Positions 10,851-23,694 of a stretch of DNA of 64,000 nucleotides are shown here, in pieces. Below the pieces are notes generated by a model, which was not told the origin of the DNA, did no database searches, and was given only the letters and a program-made list of their open reading frames with translations. Location of the stretch: contig NC_089582.1 of assembly GCF_019320115.1 (NCBI RefSeq), forward strand, positions 119,705,856 to 119,769,855, read 5' to 3'. Both the position numbers and the translations under genes were made by a program. This stretch comes from Miscanthus floridulus. Lineage: Eukaryota > Streptophyta > Magnoliopsida > Poales > Poaceae. Numbering within the stretch: position 1 is the first letter of the stretch; every line of letters starts with the position of its first letter.

Positions 10851-11482
10851 AAACATTTATGGTATTGGTAGAAATCAGTGTAGTATGCAAATTTCCGTTG
10901 GCTGCCTACTTTGGGGTTAATGAGGATGTGTACACATGCAGGTGAAGGATGTGTCGACATGGTGCATGGGGAGCAGAGGATGGCTGCAAGAAGATGACTG
11001 TGATCGGTTTGTGCTTCTTCCTATTGATATGTTGTAATGTGGAGCTAATTGGCGAGGACCGCTAATGAATTGTGGACTGGGCAACTGTATAGAAGAAGCC
11101 TGTACATGGGAAACTTCTTCTACCAGTTTATATGCCTCCTAGGGGGCAACAACTTTTGTAAAAGTGCCCAATGATGTCATTTGAATGATATAAGGACTGA
11201 AAAATATTTGTAGAGTTGTGACCTTAATCTAATTGTATTGGAGTCGTGTTGTAATGAATTGTTGTATTGAACTGTTGTATGAACATGTGATTGATGTAAG
11301 GGTTGTCCATGGATGCTGTTTGGTGCTGGTGTTTGAATTCAATTTGATTGGCGCCATATTTTGAATTCAAATGGAGCTGCTGTAGTTCGGCTGCAGTGAG
11401 GGCTGAACCAGCTGGTTTTGGCTGCTTGTGGTCATTGTTCCAGTTTCAGCCAGCGGCAAAAAACCTCCAGCCGAACGGGGCC
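10851..11482 (+). mobile_element. Right-hand non-coding end of the PIF/Harbinger element
   Basis: No coding similarity beyond the transposase tail. The stretch ends in CCAGCCGAACGGGGCC (11,467-11,482), which resembles the inverted complement of the GGCCCCGTTCGG-type terminus of grass Harbinger/Tourist elements. A TTT follows as a possible 3-bp target copy. The matching left terminus is not in the window because the LTR insertion removed or displaced it. Confidence 0.45.
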
Positions 11483-11490
11483 TTTCTGTC

Positions 11491-11586
11491 CGTGTGGTGC
11501 ACTTTAAAGCCATCCTTTACCAACACTTGGATCATCATCGTGTGGTGCACTTTAAAGCCATCCTTTACCAACACTTGGATCATCAT
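11491..11586. repeat. 48-bp perfect tandem duplication
   Basis: 11,491-11,538 and 11,539-11,586 are identical 48-bp units beginning cgtgtggtgcactttaaagc. Being perfect, the duplication is recent or maintained. Confidence 0.9.
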
Positions 11587-12150
11587 AAGTCCCTTGTCCT
11601 CTCTAATTATAAAAACGAAAATCCTAGAACAAAAAATATGAACAGAAGTTATTGAAACATTAGTTAGAAATATAATTGTGGGAACATAAATCATTGAAAC
11701 ATAAATTAGAAAGAAAAATTATGAACAAAGGTTATTAAACAAAAGAATTATGGACAAGTTATTGGAGCAAAACTTAGCAACAAAATTTAAGAATAAAAGC
11801 TTATGAGACAAAAGGATAGGAACATAAGTTATTGAAATAAAAGTAATGAACAAACGGTAGGAGCAAAATTTCAAGAACAAAAGTTATGAACAAGTGAATT
11901 TGTATCACAAATTTATGACCTGGCACAAAGTTTAGAAATGAAAATAATAGAACAAAACACTATCGATAAAACTTGGAAACATAGAACAAAAAATGGAAAT
12001 AAAATACAAAAAAGAGAGGAACACTCAAGGGCTCACTATGCTGCTGGGCAAGCTTGTCCGGACCGCCACTTCCTCACTGCTTCTAGCCACCCCATGGGGA
12101 CCTCTCTCGTGGTTGTCAAATGAGAAAAGAGAACAACAGGAGTAAAGAAG
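11587..12150. other. A-rich low-complexity stretch, no gene seen
   Basis: Dominated by irregular repeats of motifs such as gaacaaaagttattg and gaaacaaaa. It looks like degenerate simple sequence. No conserved protein in any frame. Confidence 0.5.
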
Positions 12151-12156
12151 AACTCA

Positions 12157-12770
12157 ATGGACCTCCCGACACCCACGCATAAATGCATCAAGTGGAGCTC
12201 TGGCCAAACCCTAGCCCCCCCACGGTGCCACCTTCTTCCCTCCCCCTGCCCTCTCCCGTTGCCACCGCAGCCGCCATGGCCATGGTGCCCCCGCCCCGAC
12301 CTGGCTTGGCCGCCTCCGTCGCTGCCAAGGCCCCTAAACCGTCCACCGACCTTCCTTCCCCAAACCCCTTTCCTTCTAAGGTCGCTGAAGTTTGGGAAGA
12401 TTAGAGGGAGAGCTCGTCGGAACCCTAAGGAGCAGATCTAGGAGGAGGAGGAGGAGGCCTACCTCGTCGACACTGCTAGTGCCAGAACCCGCCACTACCG
12501 CCGGAGGGGAAAGAGGCAGGAGCCGCATGGGAAGGAGGTGGGGCGCGGGGAGGAGGTCGCCGCCGAGGAGGAAGTCACCATGGAAGAGGTCGTCGGGGAG
12601 GAGGTCGTTGGGGAGAGAGCGCGCATTGGACAAAAAAGGAGAGGAGGAAGACGACTGAGAGAGAGAGGTGGGACGCGGTCAAGCGGGTGTGCGAACGAGT
12701 CTGCTCGTATATGGGTGGATTATAAGCTGGTCGAGTGTAATAAAGTCTTTACCTTTTCACAATAAAATAA
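12157..12770 (+). other. GC-rich block with gene-like composition, unassigned
   Basis: The sequence abruptly becomes GC-rich and shows short open frames rich in Pro, Ala and Arg. These resemble a grass gene 5' region (ccgccatggcc near 12,271 is a good initiation context) followed by a GAGGAG-rich run. None of the predicted peptides is recognisable and frames close quickly. It may be a captured or decayed first exon, or simply a GC-rich repeat. 12,771-13,152 beyond it holds nothing I can assign. Confidence 0.3.
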
Positions 12771-13157
12771 AATAAAAACTGATTTTGTCGTGGTGTGGAT
12801 GGTGGGTTCTAATCCTAAAAAATATGGGGGGGGTCTAAGCATAAGAAATCAGGACTGAAAAAGAAGAATTTTGAGCTCATGTTGGACGGCGTGTTCATTT
12901 CTAGAAAAAGGGTATTTTTGCGAAAACGGCGGGACGTGGCTAGGATGCTAAGGTGGCGCCGCCGTGGCACCACGCCGCAGTTGATATTTTATAGTGTGAA
13001 CAAGAAAATAAGAATTCTGCAAGCACATAGATATACCATTGTAGCATTTTACCAGAAATATTTCAGGTATCGTTATTTATATTTTACCACTTGGAAGATG
13101 GTGGCAAGAAAGAGATTGATAACTTATATTTATGATGAATCAGTAAACTAAACACAT

Positions 13158-16100
13158 TGTAGCACCCGGTTTTAAGAACAAAACCAGATACACACCATAT
13201 GTGAGCCCAGGAAGTCAAATCTCACATATAGCTACAAATAAGGGTAATATCAAAAGACAACGCTTAAATACATAGCGTATTAGTATAAAGAATATAACCT
13301 CAAAGTATAGATAGCGGAAAGACAACTCCAATCTTCAGGCGAAGACTCCAAATCCACAGGGACAACTGACTGGTTGATCACAAGCCTAATTCCTCCAAAC
13401 TCTAGCAATCTGGTACCCATCCGAGATTTTTCCAAAGTATTGAAAATAAAACAAGCGTAAGTACATGTCGTACTCAACAAATATAACATGGGGTTCATGA
13501 GGCTCAAAAGGCTGACACTGGTTTAACCGCGATTAGCTTTTAATGAGTCATGATTTTAGCATAGGAGTAGCATCAAGTTTACCTCAAGCCCATAAACACA
13601 TGATCAGGTAAACATGAATAATGAATAGCATAAACAATTAACCATTAGTGAGCATCTTCATCATCAGTATCATCTGTGTTCATCATCTATTCCATAAGGG
13701 TTCCAAGGCCACTCGTGACCGTGAGCACGGCTGATATACCAGTTTTACACTCTGCAGAGGTTGTACACTTTCACTGTGAGTCGTGATTTACCCTTTCGCC
13801 CGAGGCGGCCAACCTCTTGACCCACTACCAAGGAAGGTCGGCAGGGTTCACTATGAAGCCTTTCAAAGGTTCGTCTAACAAGTTAGGGCCATTAGATTCA
13901 CTCGGCAAACAGATGTAGGAACCCCCCTGTCAAATGGCACAATTCCTTCACGGCTATACACATAAGAGTAGAGGCTGTCCTATACCCGATTCGTCAAGCC
14001 ATTCTTACGCCAATAAAGGTAACCACTAACAAGCTAGAAAAGGTCCTCATACTGAGCTAAAGCCAGAGCCATGTAGCTCTCACAGCTATACTGTAAGTCC
14101 CGGATGATCACTTACAGATAAGTCCTTAGGGAGAGGAATCTAGAGCACCATAAAACAGCCCAATGCTCTAGCCCCCTTGTTCCATGTTGCTAGAAAATAT
14201 CTTTTAATGTTTATTGCATATACCATTAGTCAAGTTACAAGATCATGGTTGTAGTTGAGCACTAGCATCATACTACCCAATGTAATAACCCAAAGGCGTC
14301 AAGGTACAGGGTAACAAAGTACTAGGAAATCCTTAGTGGCGGTCAAGGTAGACACATGCAGTATGAATTAAATGATTAAAGATGAATAGGACAACAAGGA
14401 AGATCCCATGCTATACTTGCCTTAAACACCGATCCTTCGGTAAGCTTTAATCTTCAACGTTCTTCTTCTTCTTGATCACCACATATATCTCACCGACTGG
14501 ACGTAATCATAAAGCACCACACAAGCATCCATACAATCATACATGAAGCAAATAATAGATCTAAATTAGAACAATACACCAAACATAAAATCAAGATAAA
14601 AAGTTTGTAAAACGAATCTACGTCTCGCTACGAACACAAAGACGCAAGAAGCACGCTAATCGGAGCTACGGTTGAAAAGATACAACTACCGAAAGATCTA
14701 CTCATAAAGCTATTAGCTTCATGTGTTTTAATTATAAAAACATATATATGATATTGTACAGAGATTATAATTTAAGTCAAATTTAGATTTGATTTATAAA
14801 ACTAAAGTGAAACAAATCATATTCTATTTATAAAATCCAGTTGCATAATTATTAATCAAGATATGATTTAAACATGAAATTTCAGAAATAGTAATATGGT
14901 AACCACTGTTACTAACGCGTAGATCTCGTCGATATGAATCTAACGCGACTTGAATGGGTCAAAACGGATCTAAAACGCAAAAGATATGAAATAAACAAGA
15001 TTTCCTTTATTAAAATAATAGATTAAATCTAACCTCGAATTTTAGAAGTTGAAAACCTACTTAACAGTAGTATGAACATGTAGATTACGAAATTACGAAC
15101 CTAACGCAATTTGAACGGGTCAAATCGGAGTTAAAACGGAGAAGTTATGGCTAAAACAAAATCATTGGCAAACCTGTAAATAGCTGAAAACGTATTTTAG
15201 ATTTAACCGAAACAAAATACGCTTTCAAATGAAGAAAACAAAATCTGAAAACATGTTTTGGACTGCGAGTTTATTTGTCAAAAATAGAGGGACTCTTTAG
15301 CAAAAAGAACAGCGAAGGGGTAAGTTCTAATCTGGACCATTGATCTAAAAACGGACGGCTCAGGATGATTACGTATTCCTATTGTATTTCAAGGTTTATT
15401 TTCGTAAAGAAAAACAGCCACAATAAAGCATGACGTGGAAGATGAGGTCATCAAGCTAACTAGCAGATCGGCACAGCGTAACGCATATGCAGGCTCACGC
15501 CGGTGGTGCCATGGCCGGTGCTTCGACGCAGCAGCGTCCAGAGCTCTCCAGAACAGCTAGAGAAAAGACTAGGGCCCCGGTTGACCAGAATGAGAGCAGG
15601 GATACTGAGAGAGGGACGGCGAGCTCACCTGAACACTGAACGGGGATGGACCAGAGGCGGCACCGGGCTTGGCAGAGCAGCAGCGACTTCCACAGGGTAA
15701 AGCTCGTCGGCTAGCTCGAGTTGACGGAGAAACAGCAAGATGCCGCGACGGCTTCGACGGACAAGCTCGGCTCCTCGGCGAGATTCAACTGGGCAGCAGC
15801 GCGAGCTCGGGCATGGACGGCGGACGCTGGCGTTAGAGGCTTTGGCGGCTCGGCGAAGGAGACTACGGTGCTGGAGGGCGGAGTATGGAGGCAGCGGCGG
15901 ACTCCCGGCTCGGCGGCTGGGCGCTCGGTATTTATGGCCAGGAGCAGCTTGGGGCGCAAGGCAAGGGAGGAGGCGTGGGCGGCGCGGAGTCGGCGGCGGC
16001 GGTCGTGCATCGTGATGGATTGGTTTGTTACCATAGGTTTGGAAAATGATACGATAGGCTGAGTCTGCTATTTATGGACATGCACACGGTAAACGACAAA

Positions 16101-16808
16101 GATGGATATTGAGTCCAGGAGTCCTGGCGCGTGCGGTGTTTAGTTAAGGAGGAAATATAGTTCGGTTCCTCTTTGGTAGCAACAGAACAAAAGCTAGCAT
16201 CAGGCTGACGTCTATCTGCTATAAGAATAAAGGATATGGCCTAGTTGCTTGCATCTTCAGATTGTGCCACCACGTCAAAGCAAAGTGCGAGGACTCCAGT
16301 ATCAGCAGGAGACCGATTTGAGAAAGAGCCAAAGGATTTTGAGATCAGATAGTTTAGGATTAGAATTAATTATTTCCACGATAATTTCTTGTATTAAAAA
16401 AACTAGAAAAAAAATTAGAAAATTTCACGAGAAGTTTGTAGAGATATGTTGATGGACGCTGAACACAAATGAGAGATTTTCAGCGGAAGAAAATGATCTT
16501 GGAAAACTCCAAACGAAAATATTAGAGTCGAGAAAGCAAGAGTTTGATTATTATAGGAAAAGACAGAGACGAGGCAGAGACTGATAAACGACTTACTAAA
16601 AACATTTTGAATGTGTTCAATTTGAATCAAATCCACACAGTTCAAAGAAACAAATGCACTGGCATGTATGCACAAACGTGTTGCTAAACCTTATGATGAA
16701 TTTTAATTTAATGAAAAATATTCTTTTCCTATATTTCATGAGCACGAAAATACATAATTAAATCATTTTAAACCTATTTTCAAAAGAGGTAAATTTTAGG
16801 GTGTTACA
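13158..16808 (-). repeat. 3' LTR (left) of the chromovirus derivative
   Basis: 3,651 bp, from TGTAGCACCCGG to AGGGTGTTACA on the plus strand; nearly identical to 18,526-22,177. It contains a GC-rich patch (15,480-16,020) that gives open frames in several phases in both copies. I treat these as composition artefacts, not genes. Confidence 0.9.
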
Positions 16809-16830
16809 ATTCTACGCCCTTTAAGATGAA
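16809..16830 (-). other. Polypurine tract of chromovirus derivative
   Basis: On the minus strand the DNA entering the 3' LTR reads CATCTTAAAGGGCGTAGAAT. The preceding CTCGAGGACGAGATTC matches the C-terminal gag-pol/PPT junction wording of Tekay/Del elements. Confidence 0.6.
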
Positions 16831-17179
16831 TCTCGTCCTCGAGATTCAGAAGACGTCGACTAGGAGATAGGGATACTTCGTCTCTAGACTCTTCTTTCCT
16901 TCATCGTGTAGTTCCATCGTCTTGATAAGAATTTCGTCTTACTTTGCATACATGTAACTAATTCCAAGATTTTTGACAAATGCTCCAAACAATACTCTGG
17001 TATCTCCAATCACTAGGCACATTTCCTATAATACCAATTTTCTTCCTTAAAATACTTATCTTCCAACAGAGCCTGACGAATCTCTTGGTTAGAAGGAATT
17101 CTACCACCAATCCTCAAAACATTAATGGTTTCGGTCAATTTGCTCAAACTTGGAATACAATTCTTAATCCTCGGTGTCA

Positions 17180-17480
17180 CCCGAACCTTCTAGCATGACT
17201 CTTCGTTGCTAAGGGCATCGGCCATGACTTTTGCTTCTCCAAGTGATAGCACTTTTCTAGGTCATAATCAATCTCATTCCAACGAAGATATCACAAGCTT
17301 AAGACCAACTTGGTAAAGATGTCCTGTAGATTCTTGTGACCCTCCGATATGTCACTTTTACTTCCAAGAGGATACTCCATAGTGGAAAACTCCAGATGCA
17401 TGTTAGGTAGTTCAACTCACGCTTCCTTAGTTGACTTAATGAACAAGCCACTTCTTTAGGTACCACCACGCTTCCGCTGC
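17180..17480 (-). pseudogene. pol: RNase H remnant of Tekay/Del-type pol
   Basis: On the minus strand, with frame changes, the order is QLRKRELNYLT (about 17,430), GHKNLQDIFTK (about 17,325), RWNEIDYDLEKCYH (about 17,280) and VMADALSNEES (about 17,215). These align with the chromovirus series QLRKHE-NYPTHDLEL, DHKSL-YIFTQ, RRW-E-I-DYD-YH and VVADALSRK. Only about 300 bp are recognisable; gag, protease, RT and integrase are not. This fixes the parent as a Del/Tekay-like chromovirus reduced by internal deletion. The rest of 16,830-18,510 shows no other motif. Confidence 0.6.
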
Positions 17481-18510
17481 GCAAACTAGAACGTAGGATA
17501 CTTCACCTTGCAAATTCCTCAACTTGGCTACCCCCTTAAGAAGAGATAAACTAGGGGACATCAAAGTATAGCTTGCATCTTCTTCTAGATGAGCTAACTA
17601 ATATCAAGACGTTCTGTCATCCCATTGTTACTCTTGTATATAGGCAAGAACAAGAAATCTAGAATTCCTCACGAGCAGAAAAACAGCAGCGGCGTAAAAT
17701 GGTTGTAACTCTCATTCTGTTAATCCAATGAAGTTGTAGCTTATACCGTTAGAAAGCTTATAAAATTATCCACAACTTCCTTATAGAACACTTTTCCAAA
17801 TTCTTCAGTTTTCTTGGTCGAAAATAGTGCACAACAGAGACTACTCTCGATTCCAACAGCACAGATGCATCGTCTTGTGATTTTTGTATCTCCGTAACCA
17901 AAATAGCTATCAGGCTGATTCTTGCGCTCAAAGAAAGATATTGAAGTCTACTATTGTCCAAAATTTTCTCATGATTTTTGGTCATCCAAGATTATAGATA
18001 TAAGCCGAAGAGTGCAGACTGTTCTGAAAGGACAGGATAGGGAGAACAGAGGAAAACCATAGCCCAACTATTTATTTCATTGATCCTTATACCTTAGGCC
18101 TATAAACTAAATAAAATTGTAGGATCACCCAACAAGATCATTGCAATCATTACAAAGATCCAAAACAACCATAAGCATTATGACAATTTAACAAGCAATA
18201 AAGGTGCACAACTCAATCATTGACTCAACTTGCGTTACTATCGTCCTCGTTGTATTAGGGGTAACAATCCTAAAACTTATCTTTAGATTACGCAAGAAGG
18301 TGATGAGAAACAGTTCTAAAAGCATATCAAACCAAGGAGTGAAGATGACAACAAAGACTTTAAAATAAGCATCAAGGAGAAGATAAATATCAAGGATAGA
18401 TATATAGTAGAGAAGAAAATATCAAGATTCCTAGAGCAAGGATTTTATAACAATTTCAAAACTTTAAGACGTCCAATTTCTAACTAGGCTTGCGTCCTAC
18501 AGTCAGCATT

Positions 18511-18522
18511 GCTCTGATACCA
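18511..18522 (-). other. Primer binding site (initiator tRNA-Met type)
   Basis: TGGTATCAGAGC on the minus strand, three bases inside the 5' LTR. This is the classic plant LTR-retrotransposon primer site complementary to the 3' end of tRNA-iMet, and it sets the element's orientation. Confidence 0.85.
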
Positions 18523-18525
18523 CTT

Positions 18526-21500
18526 TGTAGCACCCGGTCTTAAGAACAAAACCAGATACAAACCATATGTGAGCCCAGGAAGTCAAATCTCACATATAGC
18601 TACAAATAAGGGTAATATCAAAAGACAACGCTTAAATACATAGCGTATTAGTATAAAGAATATAACCTCAAAGTATAGATAGCGGAAAGACAACTCCAAT
18701 CTTCAGGCGAAGACTCCAAATCCACAGGGACAACTGACTGGTTGATCACAAGCCTAATTCCTCCAAACTCTAGCAATCTGGTACCCATCCGAGATTTTTC
18801 CAAAGTATTGAAAATAAAACAAGCGTAAGTACATGTCGTACTCAACAAATATAACATGGGGTTCATAAGGCTCAAAAGGCTGACACTGGTTTAACCGCGA
18901 TTAGCTTTTAATGAGTCATGATTTTAGCATAGGAGTAGCATCAAGTTTACCTCAAGCCCATAAACACATGATCAGGTAAACATGAATAATGAATAGTATA
19001 AACAATTAACCATTAGTGAGCATCTTCATCATCAGTATCATCTGTGTTCATCATCTATTCCATAAGGGTTCCAAGGCCGCTCGTGACCGTGAGCACGGCT
19101 GATATACCAGTTTTACACTCTGCAGAGGTTGTACACTTTCACTGTGAGTCGTGATTTACCCTTTCGCCCGAGGCGGCCAACCTCTTGACCCACTACCAAG
19201 GAAGGTCGGCAGGGTTCACTATGAAGCCTTTCAAAGGTTCGTCTAACAAGTTAGGGCCATTAGATTCACTCGGCAAACAGATGTAGGAACCCCCCTGTCA
19301 AATGGCACAATTCCTTCACGGCTATACACATAAGAGTAGAGGCTGTCCTATACCCGATTCGTCAAGCCATTCTTACGCCAATAAAGGTAACCACTAACAA
19401 GCTAGAAAAGGTCCTCATACTGAGCTAAAGCCAGAGCCATGTAGCTCTCACAGCTATACTGTAAGTCCCGGATGATCACTTACAGATAAGTCCTTAGGGA
19501 GAGGAATCTAGAGCACCATAAAACAGCCCAATGCTCTAGCCCCCTTGTTCCATGTTGCTAGAAAATATCTTTTAATGTTTATTGCATATACCATTAGTCA
19601 AGTTACAAGATCATGGTTGTAGTTGAGCACTAGCATCATACTACCCAATGCAATAACCCAAAGGCGTCAAGGTACAGGGTAACAAAGTACTAGGAAATCC
19701 TTAGTGGCGGTCAAGGTAGACACATGCAGTATGAATTAAATGATTAAAGATGAATAGGACAACAAGGAAGATCCCATGCTATACTTGCCTTAAACACCGA
19801 TCCTTCGGTAAGCTTTAATCTTCAACGTTCTTCTTCTTCTTGATCACCACATATATCTCACCGACTGGACGTAATCATAAAGCACCACACAAGCATCCAT
19901 ACAATCATACATGAAGCAAACAATAGATCTAAATTAGAACAATACACCAAACATAAAATCAAGATAAAAAGTTTGTAAAACGAATCTACGTCTCACTACG
20001 AACACAAAGACGCAAGAAGCACGCTAATCGGAGCTACGGTTGAAAAGATACAACTACCGAAAGATCTACTCATAAAGCTATTAGCTTCATGTGTTTTAAT
20101 TATAAAAACATATATATGATATTGTACAGAGATTATAATTTAAGTCAAATTTAGATTTGATTTATAAAACTAAAGTGAAACAAATCATATTCTATTTATA
20201 AAATCCAGTTGCATAATTATTAATCAAGATATGATTTAAACATGAAATTTCAGAAATAGTAATATGGTAACCACTGTTACTAACGCGTAGATCTCGTCGA
20301 TATGAATCTAACGCGACTTGAATGGGTCAAAACGGATCTAAAACGCAAAAGATATGAAATAAACAAGATTTCCTTTATTAAAATAATAGATTAAATCTAA
20401 CCTCGAATTTTAGAAGTTGAAAACCTACTTAACAGTAGTATGAACATGTAGATTACGAAATTACGAACCTAACGCAATTTGAACGGGTCAAATCGGAGTT
20501 AAAACGGAGAAGTTATGGCTAAAACAAAATCATTGGCAAACCTGTAAATAGCTGAAAACGTATTTTAGATTTAACCGAAACAAAATACGCTTTCAAATGA
20601 AGAAAACAAAATCTGAAAACATGTTTTGGACTGCGAGTTTATTTGTCAAAAATAGAGGGACTCTTTAGCAAAAAGAACAGCGAAGGGGTAAGTTCTAATC
20701 TGGACCATTGATCTAAAAACGGACGGCTCAGGATGATTACGTATTCCTATTGTATTTCAAGGTTTATTTTCGTAAAGAAAAACAGCCACAATAAAGCATG
20801 ACGTGGAAGATGAGGTCATCAAGCTAACTAGCAGATCGGCACAGCGTAACGCATATGCAGGCTCACGCCGGTGGTGCCATGGCCGGTGCTTCGACGCAGC
20901 AGCGTCCAGAGCTCTCCAGAACAGCTAGAGAAAAGACTAGGGCCCCGGTTGACCAGAATGAGAGCAGGGATACTGAGAGAGGGACGGCGAGCTCACCTGA
21001 ACACTGAACGGGGATGGACCAGAGGCGGCACCGGGCTTGGCAGAGCAGCAGCGACTTCCACAGGGTAAAGCTCGTCGGCTAGCTCGAGTTGACGGAGAAA
21101 CAGCAAGATGCCGCGACGGCTTCGACGGACAAGCTCGGCTCCTCGGCGAGATTCAACTGGGCAGCAGCGCGAGCTCGGGCATGGACGGCGGACGCTGGCG
21201 TTAGAGGCTTTGGCGGCTCGGCGAAGGAGACTACGGTGCTGGAGGGCGGAGTATGGAGGCAGCGGCGGACTCCCGGCTCGGCGGCTGGGCGCTCGGTATT
21301 TATGGCCAGGAGCAGCTTGGGGCGCAAGGCAAGGGAGGAGGCGTGGGCGGCGCGGAGTCGGCGGCGGCGGTCGTGCATCGTGATGGATTGGTTTGTTACC
21401 ATAGGTTTGGAAAATGATACGATAGGCTGAGTCTGCTATTTATGGACATGCACACGGTAAACGACAAAGATGGATATTGAGTCCAGGAGTCCTGGCGCGT

Positions 21501-22177
21501 GCGGTGTTTAGTTAAGGAGGAAATATAGTTCGGTTCCTCTTTGGTAGCAACAGAACAAAAGCTAGCATCAGGCTGACGTCTATCTGCTATAAGAATAAAG
21601 GATATGGCCTAGTTGCTTGCATCTTCAGATTGTGCCACCACGTCAAAGCAAAGTGCGAGGACTCCAGTATCAGCAGGAGACCGATTTGAGAAAGAGCCAA
21701 AGGATTTTGAGATCAGATAGTTTAGGATTAGAATTAATTATTTCCGCGATAATTTCTTGTATTAAAAAAAACCAGAAAAAAGATTAGAAAATTTCGCGAG
21801 AAGTTTGTAGAGATATGTTGATGGACGCTGAACACAAATGAGAGATTTTCAGCGGAAGAAAATGATCTTGGAAAACTCCAAACGAAAATATTAGAGTCGA
21901 GAAAGCAAGAGTTTGATTATTATAGGAAAAGACAGAGACGAGGCAGAGACTGATAAACGACTTACTAAAAACATTTTGAATGTGTTCAATTTGAATCAAA
22001 TCCACACAGTTCAAAGAAACAAATGCACTGGCATGTATGCACAAACGTGTTGCTAAACCTTATGATGAATTTTAATTTAATGAAAAATATTCTTTTCCTA
22101 TATTTCATGAGCACGAAAATACATAATTAAATCATTTTAAACCTATTTTCAAAAGAGGTAAATTTTAGGGTGTTACA
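18526..22177 (-). repeat. 5' LTR (right) of the chromovirus derivative
   Basis: 3,652 bp copy of 13,158-16,808. Differences noticed by eye are about a dozen substitutions (for example near 18,538, 18,866, 19,078, 19,650, 19,921, 19,994, 21,745) plus a one-base A-run change near 21,766. Confidence 0.9.
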
Positions 22178-22788
22178 CACATACTCTAAGCAGGGATAAA
22201 TCAAAAGATAATAATATATATGATAAGTGTAAATACTCATAGAGACTCCTATATAGCAATAGCTAGTCTAGTTAGAATACTAATTGAGATAAATTCCTAA
22301 GTTATCTTAATTACAAGTTGTCGGGGCTGTTGACTTGAAAAGATCTCAATTGTTCAGTCTATTGCATGTTGCCTTCTTGATTGGACCGATCTGCGTATCC
22401 TTGATTTTACTGTGCGATCTATTGCAGCTTGGCAAGATAGGACGCTCTCAAAAAAGGACATGCATGTACGTAATCTAATCAACTATCATTTGACCATAGA
22501 ACTGTTTTTCTTTCTCTAATATGATATGATTGACTTGATGTGCGAAGTGCAAGTTGGAATGCAAAATCAAATAAAGACCTATTGCATATGTATAACAGAA
22601 CAATAAGCTAATCTAATATTAATACTGTAGTCGGGGTAGGTGATCGAGAACCAACAGGCTAGGTTCACGTGGACATTCCCCCTAACCCGGCCAGGTTCAC
22701 GTTCATCAGGTTTGAACGAGAACTGTTCAACATGATTTTGCAGAGGTCACGATGCATGGTATCCACAGTTAGCCTAACCTTTAACACT

Positions 22789-22853
22789 TACTCTCTCGTT
22801 CCCAAAAATAAGTGCACATCTCGCTTATTGAGAAGTCAAACTCTTTTTAAGTT
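22789..22853 (+). mobile_element. Stowaway-like MITE fragment
   Basis: TA followed by CTCTCTCGTTCCCAAAAATA and later AGTCAAACTCTTTTTAAGTT closely resembles the terminal part of grass Stowaway (Tc1/mariner) MITEs, usually CTCCCTCCGTYCC. Only one end is present; a GC-rich direct repeat interrupts it at about 22,853. Confidence 0.55.
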
Positions 22854-23675
22854 TGGTTGTGTTCTCTTCCCTGACGGGACGGGAGATAGTTACCGACTAC
22901 TGCAGGGCATGGATCATGCACCCATTTGGTTGTGTTCTCTTCCCCGACGGGACGGGAGACACCGCGTTGTGGATGTACCTCCCCTGTGTCACTGATGGAC
23001 ATGGCGGAGGGCTACAGCTGGGCTTCTAGAGTGCTAGGGTTCCTGTACCGACAGCTTTGCGAGGCATGTCGCTGGAGTTCGCAGAACTCTTAGTTAGGAG
23101 GATGTGTTTACCTGCTTCCGCTTTGTATGTGGTCTCGTCTACCGGTCGGTCAGCCCATAGTTCTTCCTCCTCATGACTCGTTCCTAACTAACTATGTGAA
23201 TGTGAAAATTGCTTCTATTCGTCTGTCCTGGATAGTTAGAATCCTAATCCAAATAGATTCATCTAATGAGTATCGGAATAGAAAAGAACGAACACTTATC
23301 ATTTTCAGTCACAAAATTAGTTCGGAGAAGTCCAGTAAAAAAATGAGCATAAATTTTGGCATTTTAATAGTTTATATTAGGTAGGTATAGATAGATTAAC
23401 AAACGTGCTCATGCATTGCAGTAGAATACAATGCATATTAGAATCGGACTCCATGTAGTTGAGAGACGCGAGTTGTTCTAACCTATATGAGCACGAGTCA
23501 TGAGTCCAGGTTATTTAGAATAAGACTCTATCAGTCATCGCTAGACGCGAGTCGTTCTAAATCGTATGAGCACGGGTCATATAAGTCCACACATAAAAAA
23601 AACTCTCCATAGGTAGGTATAGATATACCCTTCTTCTCGTCATCATTTACTATAAACTTTTGATAATTTTTATCT

Positions 23676-23694
23676 CCAGTTGCAACGCAGCTAG
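23676..23694 (+). mobile_element. Possible decayed Helitron 3' end
   Basis: CCAGTTGCAACGCAGCTAG followed by T recalls the YCGT-RYAA-GCACG...CTAG terminus of grass Helitrons, but the hairpin stem and spacer are shortened. Weak call. Confidence 0.25.

Larger units (their letters stand above)
13158..22177 (-). mobile_element. Complete non-autonomous LTR retrotransposon, Tekay/Del chromovirus derivative, minus strand
   Basis: Two direct 3.65 kb repeats (13,158-16,808 and 18,526-22,177) bound a 1.72 kb internal region and are flanked by CACAT at 13,153-13,157 and 22,178-22,182, a perfect 5-bp target duplication. On the minus strand the LTR starts TGTAACACCCTAAAATTTACC-like and ends ...GGGTGCTACA. 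The primer site TGGTATCAGAGC lies just inside the right LTR and a purine-rich tract inside the left LTR. The LTRs differ at only about a dozen positions, so the insertion is young. The internal region has decayed pol remnants only, so it was mobilised in trans. Confidence 0.9.

Noticed and set aside
15503..16062. Overlapping Arg/Ala-rich open frames on both strands, repeated at 20,871-21,430
   Set aside because: They sit in the GC-rich patch of the two LTRs, are open in several frames at once, and have no recognisable motif.
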